Positions 1 through 5,756 of a stretch of DNA of 5,854 bases are shown piece after piece. The notes beneath the pieces were generated by a model. That model saw nothing but the letters and a program-made list of their open reading frames with translations. It was not told the origin of the DNA and ran no database searches. The position numbers and the translations under genes were made by a program. Origin of the DNA: an uncultured Bacteroides sp. GTDB lineage: Bacteria > Bacteroidota > Bacteroidia > Bacteroidales > Bacteroidaceae. Where the stretch lies: positions 1 to 5,854 of the forward strand of contig CAUHML010000185.1 of the NCBI GenBank assembly GCA_959606905.1, read 5' to 3'. Positions within the stretch are counted from its first letter, which is position 1. Every line of letters begins with the position of its first letter.

Positions 1-35
1 AGACGCGTACTCTAACCGGGCTGAGCTACACCCCG
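1..35 (-). tRNA. 5' half of a tRNA, probably tRNA-Pro, cut by the window edge
   Basis: Read on the minus strand from 35, the sequence folds as a tRNA 5' half: acceptor strand CGGGGTG, then TA, D stem GCTC/GAGT around a loop with GG, A26, anticodon 5' strand CGCGT, then C32 and U33 at base 1. The anticodon and 3' half would lie left of the window. Proline is inferred from resemblance to Bacteroidota tRNA-Pro and from the right-hand copy, which continues with GGGG and so suggests anticodon GGG. All visible stem positions are compatible with a working tRNA, unlike the right copy. If the outside 3' half is present, this is the functional gene. Confidence 0.7.
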
Positions 36-54
36 AATTGCGGATGCAAAGGTA
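1..54. repeat. Left direct repeat (candidate att site)
   Basis: This matches 5703-5756 at 52 of 54 positions. The only differences are at 24 (A here, G on the right) and 31 (C here, G on the right). Similarity ends abruptly after GGTA at 54. It contains the tRNA 5' half, an 11-bp leader and the -7 box. The repeat may continue left of the window, because the right copy has CCCC immediately before it. Confidence 0.8.
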
Positions 55-77
55 GTGCTTTATTTTTAATCTGCAAA
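47..77 (-). promoter_or_regulatory. Promoter of the left tRNA copy
   Basis: On the minus strand there is a consensus Bacteroidota -7 box TACCTTTG (complement of 47-54) and a -33 box TTTG (complement of 74-77) separated by 19 bp, which is close to ideal. The tRNA 5' end follows 11 bp downstream. The -33 box lies outside the 54-bp repeat, so it belongs to the element if the repeat marks its end. Confidence 0.65.
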
Positions 78-286
78 TAAATCGGTGGAAAAATATATAT
101 GAATATCTTTTGTTAGTATTGTATCTTGCTTGTTATCAGTGTTATATATTTTTGTTGCAAAATACTGTTTAGATAAAATTCTAAATAGTATTAAGGTAAC
201 TTCGGAGGCTGTTTTGTACCCTATATGATGCAAAACACATGCAAAAAATCCTGTCTTATAGTAGTAGAAAGCATTAAATCATTCCA

Positions 287-308
287 AAACCTTAATCAAA
301 CCTTAATC
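287..308 (+). repeat. Tandem 11-bp direct repeat, candidate integrase arm sites
   Basis: AAACCTTAATC occurs twice back to back (287-297 and 298-308) with no mismatch. A variant, AAACCTTATTC, occurs near the other end at 5589-5599. Direct repeats on both sides of the core, in the same orientation, are typical of arm-type sites for tyrosine integrases. That role is inferred. Confidence 0.45.
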
Positions 309-369
309 GAATATTAAATGTGAGAATTGGCAATTAAAAAAGGGAAAATAATAAATAGAAGTTAAAGTT

Positions 370-415
370 GGAACGAGGTTCCCGAACTAATTGAGCATTT
401 CTCCTTGGTAACCAA
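370..415. promoter_or_regulatory. Cluster of short palindromes upstream of int
   Basis: Three overlapping or adjacent palindromes occur within 46 bp: GGAAC-GAG-GTTCC (370-382), GTTC-CC-GAAC (378-387) and TTGGT-A-ACCAA (405-415). They sit just upstream of the int promoter and could bind a repressor or recombination directionality factor, such as the HTH protein encoded at 1807-2575. No function is shown by the sequence itself. Confidence 0.3.
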
Positions 416-424
416 AGTTAATGA

Positions 425-456
425 TTTAATTTTAATCGTCGAAATTAATATCTTTG
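425..456 (+). promoter_or_regulatory. Probable integrase promoter
   Basis: A perfect Bacteroidota -7 box TATCTTTG lies at 449-456. A weak -33 candidate TTTA (425-428) is 20 bp upstream. Transcription would start near 463 and leave a leader of about 105 nt before the int ATG at 568. No Shine-Dalgarno sequence is obvious, which is normal in this phylum. Confidence 0.5.
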
Positions 457-567
457 CATTGAGCGAGAGTGAAGTTCTATACTTTACTTTGGGACATCCT
501 ATTATGCTGTTCTTATAAAGTATAAAATAATTTCGTCGGCCATATAACTAAAAAAAAGAACAAAATC

Positions 568-1804
568 ATGGCAAAGACAAAAATTGTGCTTTTCAAAAGC
601 AACATTAGAAGGGACGGCAGCTGCCCCGTTTGTTTAAGGGTAGCAAAAGAGGACAAAACAAAGTACATCGACTTACAACTGTCGGCAACGAAAGGACAAT
701 GGGATGAACAAGCATCCCGATTTAAAAAAGACAAGCGTGTCAATCCTAACTACGAAAATTACAATGCGTTGCTGAACCGTTATGAAGTCCGAAAAGATGA
801 AATCCTGCGAAAGTTCATGGAGGAACGGGTACACTGGACGCTTAATCAGTTCGAAGAGGAGTTTCTTGGTATGTCAAAGCAGGGTAAGGTTTATGACTAC
901 TTTATGCGACAGGTGGAAAACCTAAAAGCCACAAGGTATATCGGTAATGCAAAAGTCTATGAGCATACTCTGCATATTCTGGCAAAATATGACGACAAGA
1001 TTAAGGAGCGACTATTTTCGGAGTTGGACGTGAAGTACATCAATCGGTTTAACATTGAAATGGAAAAAGACGGCTGTTGTGGAAACATCCGTAAATACTA
1101 CCTCAAAACATTGAGAGCGGTTGTAAACAAGGCGATAAAAGAGCGTGAAGCCTCATCAAATACCTATCCTTTCGGTAAGGGTGGCTTTGAAATCGGTAAG
1201 CTGGCAGAGGAAACAGCCAAACGCTACCTTTCGCCACAAGATTTGGAGCTGATAAAAAACTCGCCTCAACAAAATCCTGTGTTGGAGTTATCCCGTAGGG
1301 TGTTCCTATTTATGTTTCGGTATGAGTTTTATAGACGAAGCCATGCTGACTAAAAACAATATCAATACGTTTGGGGCAGAGGAGCACATCGTTTACAAAA
1401 GGCAAAAGACGCAAAACGCTAAAAATGCAAAGCCTATAAAAATACCTGTAACTCCTGCCATAAAAGAACAATTGGAATGGTTTAAAGCAAATACAACTTT
1501 GACAGGTAATTATTTGCTGCCAATAATTACAAGGGATTATGAGGGGAAGCAACTGTATGACCATATCCGCAGCCGTTACAAACGTATAAATGACGGTTTA
1601 AAGCAATTGGGCAAATTGCTTCATATCCGTATGAACCTGACCACCTATGTCAGCCGTCATACGATGGCCATGACCTTACAAGGCAATGATGTCCCCCGTG
1701 AATTTACCAGCCAAGCGTTGGGGCATCGTAATCTTACAACGACAAATGTATATCTTGACAGTTTTTCAACAAGTGTATTAGACAGAGTAGCTAAAATCCT
1801 TTAA
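568..1804 (+). pseudogene. int: Tyrosine integrase, frameshifted in the catalytic domain
   Basis: Integrase that would insert and excise the element at the tRNA site. Reading starts at ATG 568 (MAKTKIV) and runs in frame through an N-terminal arm-binding domain (about residues 5-95) and a SAM-like core-binding domain (about 105-200). Near 1318-1321 the frame breaks and the first frame ends at 1353. From 1322 (MSFIDEAML) the second frame carries the rest of the catalytic domain: hairpin lysine in KRQKT, SRH of box II, LGH, and NVY with the nucleophile tyrosine (codon 1751-1753), ending at 1804. The two halves make a normal-length protein of about 413 residues. The junction reads FMF-R, then GMSF; a 5-nt deletion in an FRYGMSF coding sequence would explain it exactly. 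As in CTnDOT-type integrases, box I seems to have serine in place of the usual arginine. An assembly error cannot be excluded. Confidence 0.85.
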
Positions 1805-1806
1805 TT

Positions 1807-2575
1807 ATGAGTATGACAATAAATATGCCTTTGGGCGACTTTGATAGACAAGTCTCCCAAAGGGGAAGCCCGTTTTGCGCATGAGGAATGGTTGCGCACC
1901 TATGTAAAAAGACTGACGAAAGGTAATAAGACAAAGCTAAAACAGGCTTTAAATGAGGTAGATGAGGCTATAAACCAATGGTGGAACGGTTTCTTCATAT
2001 CCACTTATGATGAAAAGTTATCAGCTGTCCGACAAGGCAAACTGAACATGGATAGTCAAGAGTTGGAAGACATCTATAACGAGGAAACCTATTTACAAAA
2101 AGAGGGCAAAACAGGTTTGGTTGCAGATTTCCTGTATGATTCCATAGCCCAATACGGCTTTATCAATGAACACCACCGTGATGCGATAGAGAGCGCATGG
2201 CTGTTTCACGACATGGAGTTTTTGCAACAGCAATGGGAATATTACGCTCTGGCTCAAATAAGGTCGTTGCGGGCAGTCATTGTTTCCATGCTGGGAACAG
2301 TACCAACGACACCTGAAACCGAACCACAGAATGCCAAAAGAGAGCCAAAACGGATAGAGGATTATCCCGAAGTGTTTGACATTACACTTTATTGTGAACT
2401 TACGAATTATGCAAAGGATACTATTTACAAGTGGACCCGTACCCGTGAAATACCTTGTCATCGTTCCGGGACAAACGGACGCAAACTTGTGTTCAAGCGT
2501 GACGAAATCGTAGCGTGGATGACTGCCCGAAAGCAGGAAACCAAGGACGAATTTATAAAACGAATGGAAAGCTAG
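1807..2575 (+). pseudogene. Excisionase-like helix-turn-helix protein, N-terminal frameshift
   Basis: The gene begins 2 bp after the int stop, so it is probably co-transcribed and coupled to it. From ATG 1807 it reads MSMTINMPLGDFDRQVS and then ends at TGA 1882. The second frame, continuous with it at about 1845-1860 (SPKGEARFAHEEW), stays open to 2575. A 2-nt loss from a CTCT run in the codons for VSP would explain the break. The large middle part is charged and helical with no domain I recognise. The last 65 residues (about DITLYCELTNYAKDTIYKW to IVAWM, ending KRMES) look like a MerR-type winged HTH of the excisionase family. Its place next to int suggests a recombination directionality factor or regulator. 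Initiation at TTG 1841 would give a 244-residue protein but is unlikely in this phylum. Confidence 0.65.
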
Positions 2576-2588
2576 TTGGCTGCACGGC
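2576..2588 (+). repeat. TTGGCTGCACGGC, upstream copy of a motif flanking rep
   Basis: This GC-rich 13-mer directly follows the stop of the HTH gene and lies 63 bp before rep. A close relative, TTGGGCGTGCACGGC (3739-3753), lies 65 bp after the rep stop. The two differ by two single-base insertions. They may mark the ends of the replication module or be a Rep or regulator site; the function is inferred only from position. Confidence 0.35.
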
Positions 2589-2651
2589 TCCGTAAATAGT
2601 TAATATGCTTTATTATGTATAACTTTCTATATACATTCCAATCTCACAGCC

Positions 2652-3674
2652 ATGTATGACAAAATCAAATTAATGCTATATGACCTGCCAACAGGGTACA
2701 ACTGGCAAACAGTCCTGCAACGTACAGTTGACTATTTTGCCAATGGTACAGGTGGTAAGGGGTATTGGCTTGGACGTAGAGTCATAGTTATAGACACGTA
2801 TGTGTCATTCGAGGGCATGTCTATGAAAACATAACCTAAAGACCTTATCATTAAAGGAAGTAGAGGGACTTATATGAGGTTAAGTAAGGATTTGGGTGTG
2901 CCCATGTATAAGGCAGTGGTGGAGTCTGCGGAGTTTGCACATAACTTTAGCATGACAGAGCCTCCTATTATGTATATGCAGAAGTTGGATGCTATGAAAG
3001 CATTTAGACCTAATGGTTGGAGTGGTACTAAATATATGGATAACGGGGAAGTGCGTTGCAAGTTTTATGACAAAATACAGGAAACGAAGAAGAAGCGTGA
3101 ACTGCCTAAATATGGAAGAGAGAACTTGCCAAAGAACTTATTGAGGTATGAGGTGACATTTAGCACCAAAGGACTGAGTAGGTTGTTTGGCAGGGATATA
3201 GTAGCAGAGGAACTTTGGAGTAAACAGGTGTTTTGGACGCTGGTTGCAGAGTGGTTTGGATATTATGAGGATATGGTGAAACTGCCTAATGATTGTTGGG
3301 ATGCGGATTACCGTATTTTTGAGAGCGCCAAGGACTTTGCCAAGTGGTGCATTTGTATAGCAAATGCCGACCAAAACCTGTCTTATTATGTAAAGCACGT
3401 CCTTTTTAAACTTCGGACAAATCCGCAGCCAGCCGACCGTGTCCTACGTAGGCAAATACAAAAGAAAATCTAGGAAGCGTTGGAGTGGGGCAAAAAACAT
3501 TTGGCTCTCCCTAACCTGACCTTGGAACTGACAGGCAAAATAGAACAATATCTTGCTTGGCTGTTGGAGCAGTCGGCAGACAGGATGGGCATCGCGGAGG
3601 AACGACGAATATTCAATACCGCTGTTAATCCTCTTCTTATTCAAATAAGACTTGGTAATCATCAGAGAGTGTAA
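2652..3674 (+). pseudogene. Probable phage/plasmid replication initiator with two in-frame stops
   Basis: One reading frame runs from ATG 2652 (MYDKIKLMLYDLPTGY) to TAA 3672-3674, 341 codons, interrupted only by TAA at codon 61 (2832-2834) and TAG at codon 274 (3471-3473), with no frameshift. Residues 138-141 read FYDK and 163-168 read LLRYEV. This YDK...LRxE pattern is what I associate with rolling-circle initiators of the filamentous-phage gpII/X and related plasmid families. I cannot place the catalytic tyrosine with confidence. The length fits an initiator, and the C-terminus (IRLGNHQR) overlaps an inverted repeat. If correct, the intact protein would nick the circular element and start replication. 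Both stops fall inside otherwise well-formed protein, so the gene is probably dead. A weak -7-like TAACTTTC (2620-2627) is the only promoter hint. Confidence 0.6.
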
Positions 3675-3721
3675 ACTTCACTTCCTAAGTTTATTCTTCA
3701 GATGATTACCAAGCCTTATCT
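3643..3721. repeat. 21-bp imperfect inverted repeat at the 3' end of rep
   Basis: CTTGGTAATCATC (3651-3663) is perfectly inverted as GATGATTACCAAG (3701-3713). The outer eight bases match at six positions, giving arms at 3643-3663 and 3701-3721 with a 37-nt spacer. The left arm codes for the last residues of Rep. The spacer is long and no T-run follows, so a simple terminator is unlikely. A replication origin, Rep-binding site or recombination site is more plausible, but unproven. Confidence 0.55.
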
Positions 3722-3738
3722 TTTAAATGAGGTGTCTA

Positions 3739-3753
3739 TTGGGCGTGCACGGC
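3739..3753 (+). repeat. TTGGGCGTGCACGGC, downstream copy of the rep-flanking motif
   Basis: This copy contains the perfect 8-bp palindrome CGTGCACG (3744-3751), a GC-rich island in AT-rich DNA. It shares TGCACGGC with the copy at 2576-2588. It lies between the inverted repeat and the higBA promoter. Confidence 0.35.
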
Positions 3754-3800
3754 CAAAAACTTATCTAACACAATAAAAGTACTCGGCAGGATATAAAAAT

Positions 3801-3843
3801 AATTCGCTAATATTGCGAATTGTGCAAATATGTGTTATCTTTG
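3801..3843 (+). promoter_or_regulatory. higBA promoter with a candidate operator
   Basis: The -33 TTG (3813-3815) and perfect -7 TATCTTTG (3836-3843) are separated by 20 bp, ideal for the Bacteroidota sigma factor. Transcription should start near 3850, 14 nt before higB. An inverted repeat AATTCGC-7 nt-GCGAATT (3801-3807 and 3815-3821) covers the -33 box. It is well placed for repression by HigA or the HigBA complex, the usual autoregulation in this family. Confidence 0.7.
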
Positions 3844-3863
3844 TGTCATCAAAGAACGGTTAT

Positions 3864-4184
3864 ATGAACGTAGAATTTGAAAAGGAATATTTGGCAGAAC
3901 TTTATGAAAAAGGAAAAACTGATGATAAGAAGCATCGTTTCCAACCTCAAATAGTCAATGGTTATTTGAAGTGTGTCAAAGCTCTACTAAATGCCTCTCG
4001 AATGGAAGATTTATATCAGTATAGGTCTTTAAACTATGAAAAGTTGAAAGGTGATAAAAAAGGACTTTCTTCTTTACGCATCAATGACCAATACAGATTG
4101 GAATTTAAGGAAATCACCAATGCGGGTAATCAAACAATCATAGAAGTCTGTTCTTTGATAGACATTACAAATCATTATAAATAG
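3864..4184 (+). CDS. higB: HigB-type toxin, RelE/ParE superfamily
   Basis: A 106-residue protein, the usual size for a HigB toxin. HigB family members are ribosome-dependent mRNA endonucleases that stop translation unless bound by HigA. Visible family features are LKGDKKG (61-67) followed by LRINDQYRLEF (71-81), and the C-terminal DITNHYK (100-106), where the family keeps a functional histidine. ATG 3864 is chosen over the longer open frame starting at 3813 because the promoter -7 box lies at 3836-3843, inside that extension. The toxin is the first gene and the antitoxin follows 8 bp after its stop, the characteristic higBA order. The gene shows no lesion, in contrast to all other genes of the element. 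Target specificity cannot be read from the sequence. Confidence 0.9.
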   Translation: MNVEFEKEYLAELYEKGKTDDKKHRFQPQIVNGYLKCVKALLNASRMEDLYQYRSLNYEKLKGDKKGLSSLRINDQYRLEFKEITNAGNQTIIEVCSLIDITNHYK

Positions 4185-4188
4185 GAGG
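4183..4188 (+). promoter_or_regulatory. Strong Shine-Dalgarno of higA overlapping the higB stop
   Basis: AGGAGG overlaps the TAG stop of higB (4182-4184) and sits 4 bp before ATG 4193. Clear Shine-Dalgarno sequences are unusual in Bacteroidota. This one could raise antitoxin translation above toxin translation from the shared mRNA. Confidence 0.5.
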
Positions 4189-4192
4189 AACT

Positions 4193-4513
4193 ATGGGTAT
4201 AGCAACAAATAATTTGCAGTCATTCCGTCCCTATCATCCGGGTGAATTGATAAAGGAAGAATTGGAATGTAGAGGCATAAGGCAAAAAGACTTTGCAAAG
4301 AGATTTGGCTTGTCTTATTCTGCCTTAAATGAAACATTAAATGCAAAACGTCCGATAACTACCGAATTTGCCTTGTTTTTAGAGGCGGCTTTGGGGGTCA
4401 ATGCCGATTTGCTTGTAAGAATGCAAACGGATTATAATATACAGGTAGCACGAAAGAATAACTTCTTGCGTGAAAAGCTAAACAATATAAAGAAAATAGC
4501 TGCCGTGTTTTGA
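4193..4513 (+). CDS. higA: HigA-type antitoxin, XRE-family DNA-binding protein
   Basis: A 106-residue antitoxin that would bind and neutralise HigB and, with it, repress the operon promoter. HPGELIKEEL at residues 15-24 is the classic HigA signature (HPGE-L--E). The helix-turn-helix spans about 30-56 (RQKDFAKRFGLSYSALNETL, then NAKRPIT), and is followed by helices (about 58-85) that in relatives make dimer and toxin contacts. The 8-bp gap to higB holds a strong ribosome site, so translation is probably coupled. The reading frame is intact from ATG to TGA. The likely DNA target is the inverted repeat over the -33 box (3801-3821). A terminator-like hairpin follows at 4570-4595. Confidence 0.92.
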   Translation: MGIATNNLQSFRPYHPGELIKEELECRGIRQKDFAKRFGLSYSALNETLNAKRPITTEFALFLEAALGVNADLLVRMQTDYNIQVARKNNFLREKLNNIKKIAAVF

Positions 4514-4569
4514 AAACAGTTCTTGGTATGATATTATAGAAATAAAGTTTTTAACGAGGTATTTAAGAT

Positions 4570-4595
4570 AAGGTGGGGCAAGCTGCTCCACCCTT
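4570..4595 (+). terminator. Hairpin after higBA, probable terminator
   Basis: AAGG-TGG-G-GCA pairs with TGC-T-CCA-C-CCTT around loop AGC, giving 11 pairs including one G-U, with one bulged C. It lies 57 bp after the higA stop and is followed by a short T-rich run (ATTGTTTG). The weak T-tract lowers confidence that it is a true intrinsic terminator. Confidence 0.5.
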
Positions 4596-4883
4596 ATTGT
4601 TTGCTCCTCTAAGAGTGTAAAAAAGAGTTCCTTTGTACTCGAAAATACTTGTTTAATAGATTGAAAATCAGTAATCCAATAAAAATTAGCACAAATATTT
4701 AAATCTCGGTCATAAATTCTTCGTTATATTCATGCAACTTATAAAAAGTTTGGTATGAGAAATTAATTGTATTTGTGTTGGAATAGTTATCTTATACGTG
4801 ATGCTCCTAATTGTATATCAGCGTGTTATTGTAAAATAGTTAGTGATATACATAAGTAAGTTATAATATTAAAAAATGAGATT
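4596..4883. other. AT-rich intergenic region, no gene seen
   Basis: About 290 bp between the higBA hairpin and the Sel1-repeat gene. It is strongly AT-rich. I see no coding potential, no RNA fold I can name and no perfect TAnnTTTG box for the following gene, so its promoter is not identified. Confidence 0.5.
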
Positions 4884-5464
4884 ATGGAAAACAAGGAAGT
4901 ACAGGCATTAGATTCTGAATATCTTTTGTCGTTAATGAAACAGGCTAATACGGATAAGGATGCTGCATTTGAGTTAGGAAAGTAGTACATGAATGGCACA
5001 AAAATTCCTCAAGATACCCGAAGAGTACTCTTTTATTTTCAACAGGCTACAGATTTGGGGCATTCTGAGTCACAAATGATAAGTGGATATCTGTATAAAG
5101 TAGGAGCATGGGATTTGAAGCCAGACCCTTTAAAAGCTGCCGAACTCTTTGTGTGTCCGTCAATGACAAACCCCAGTGATGAAATTGTATAGTGGGAAGC
5201 TATAAATTTATTCTTATATGGTGGTATTGGAGGAACACCTCTAAATGAATATAGAGGTGTTAGTCTGTTGGTGTTTATGAGCCAATTGGAAATTCCCTAT
5301 GCAATGTATTTGTTAGGTAAGGCTCATGAAAACGGTTTATGGGGAGTGTCTAAAGACAAAGACGAGGCGATAAGATTATATCGTGAGTCTGCGAATTTAG
5401 GGTGTACTGCTGCTATGCTATTTCAGCCTTAAAAGAAGAGCCTTTTGTGGTGACTGAACAATAA
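4884..5464 (+). pseudogene. Sel1-repeat protein, broken by two TAG codons and a frameshift
   Basis: The frame from ATG 4884 (MENKEVQALDSEYLLSLMKQ) holds Sel1-type TPR-like repeats: AAFELGK-stop-YMNGTKIPQDTRR (from about residue 26), with a following helix ending ATDLGHSES, and AMYLLGKAHENGLWGVSKDK with LYRESANLGCTAAM near the end. TAG codons at 34 (4983-4985) and 103 (5190-5192) interrupt it without changing frame. At 5421-5423 the frame ends soon after in TAA 5430, but restoring one T to TTT lets it continue as SALKEEPFVVTEQ to TAA 5462-5464, which looks like the original end (about 193 residues). No signal peptide is seen, so it was probably cytoplasmic. Sel1 repeats mediate protein-protein contacts; the partner is unknown. 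Its place after an addiction module suggests cargo, possibly a defence, effector or immunity-type protein, but nothing in the sequence decides this. Confidence 0.7.
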
Positions 5465-5538
5465 GCAGAGAGGAGGTGATTATTTGCTTTACCACTTATT
5501 TAATGTATTTGGAAAATTCTTCAATGCAATAATGCAAA

Positions 5539-5613
5539 ATCCGCATAATAAAAGGCAATAGTCGGATAAAATAAGCCAAGTTTCCCGAAAACCTTATTCG
5601 TAAGGTATCCGCA
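5539..5613 (+). repeat. Two copies of ATCCGCA near the right att repeat
   Basis: ATCCGCA occurs at 5539-5545 and 5607-5613, and in inverse orientation (TGCGGAT) inside the att repeat at 5741-5747 and 39-45. The first copy is also part of an inverted pair ATCCG/CGGAT (5539-5543 and 5563-5567). It may be a binding site used in recombination; this is inferred. Confidence 0.3.
5591..5606 (+). other. Small UUCG-loop hairpin
   Basis: ACCTTA-TTCG-TAAGGT forms a 6-bp stem closed by a UUCG loop. It overlaps the variant arm-type repeat AAACCTTATTC (5589-5599). It has no T-run and no assigned role. Confidence 0.35.
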
Positions 5614-5623
5614 GGTAAAAAAT

Positions 5624-5651
5624 AAGGAGTTAAGTATTTATTTAACTCCTT
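5624..5651. terminator. 10-bp perfect stem-loop, possible bidirectional terminator
   Basis: AAGGAGTTAA (5624-5633) pairs perfectly with TTAACTCCTT (5642-5651) around an 8-nt loop. An A-rich tract precedes it and a T-rich tract follows, so it could end transcription on either strand. It would separate the Sel1 gene from the tRNA remnant. Confidence 0.5.
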
Positions 5652-5698
5652 GATTTATATATTATTGTAATTTTATTATCGGTAATCTTATTCAATTT

Positions 5699-5737
5699 CC
5701 CCAGACGCGTACTCTAACCGGGCTGGGCTACAGCCCG
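5699..5737 (-). pseudogene. Orphan 5' half of a tRNA, probably tRNA-Pro
   Basis: Read on the minus strand from 5737 this is the same tRNA 5' half as at 1-35, continuing past U33 with GGGG (anticodon GGG if the reading is right) before turning into unrelated sequence AAATTG. There is no 3' half in the next 200 bp. Two changes damage the fold: position 5 is C instead of G in the acceptor strand, and position 12 is C opposite A23 in the D stem. This fits a displaced tRNA half free of selection. Confidence 0.7.
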
Positions 5738-5756
5738 AATTGCGGATGCAAAGGTA
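5703..5756. repeat. Right direct repeat (candidate att site)
   Basis: This is the second copy of the 54-bp repeat at 1-54, in the same orientation, with 52/54 identity. Its two differences both fall within the tRNA half, none in the leader or -7 box. Confidence 0.8.

Larger units (their letters stand above)
55..567. other. Non-coding left end of the element
   Basis: No convincing gene is seen in this roughly 510-bp AT-rich stretch. It holds the -33 box of the tRNA promoter, a tandem 11-bp repeat (287-308), a cluster of short palindromes (370-415) and the integrase promoter (425-456). The position between the att repeat and int is where integrase arm sites and excision-protein sites usually lie. 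Confidence 0.6.
5465..5702. other. Non-coding right end of the element
   Basis: No open frame of note. It holds two copies of ATCCGCA, a variant of the left-end 11-bp repeat, a UUCG hairpin and a strong 10-bp stem-loop. By position it is the right arm of the attachment region. Confidence 0.5.
1..5756. mobile_element. Small integrated element bounded by tRNA-half direct repeats
   Basis: Two direct copies of a 54-bp sequence lie 5702 bp apart and bracket an integrase, an excisionase-like gene, a probable replication initiator, a higBA module and a Sel1-repeat gene, all on the plus strand. This is the usual architecture of a tyrosine-integrase element in a tRNA gene, with the integrase near one att site. 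No relaxase, conjugation, coat or packaging gene is visible, so it is neither a conjugative element nor a complete phage. A Rep-encoding integrative plasmid, a satellite, or a remnant of a filamentous-phage-like element are all possible. At least seven lesions (three frameshifts and four in-frame stops) in the int, HTH, rep and Sel1 genes suggest this copy no longer moves unaided. The exact recombination point is inferred. Confidence 0.75.

Noticed and set aside
1315..1353. Programmed ribosomal frameshift in int
   Set aside because: There is no slippery heptamer or nearby strong structure, and a simple deletion explains the break; other genes nearby are also broken.
1841..2575. Intact 244-residue protein starting at TTG 1841
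   Set aside because: The reading before it from ATG 1807 joins it well as one protein, and TTG starts are uncommon in this phylum.
1310..3662. Minus-strand open frames opposite int, the HTH gene and rep
   Set aside because: They lie wholly opposite recognisable plus-strand genes, have low-complexity hydrophobic or cysteine-rich translations and no promoters.
3813..3863. Longer higB starting upstream of ATG 3864
   Set aside because: The extension would be encoded across the -33 and -7 promoter boxes, so it would not be transcribed; the family length also fits 106 residues.
44..5752. ATGCAAA recurring near both ends (44-50, 228-234, 239-245, 5532-5538, 5746-5752)
   Set aside because: The same 7-mer also occurs inside the int, HTH and higA regions, so it is not specific to the ends.
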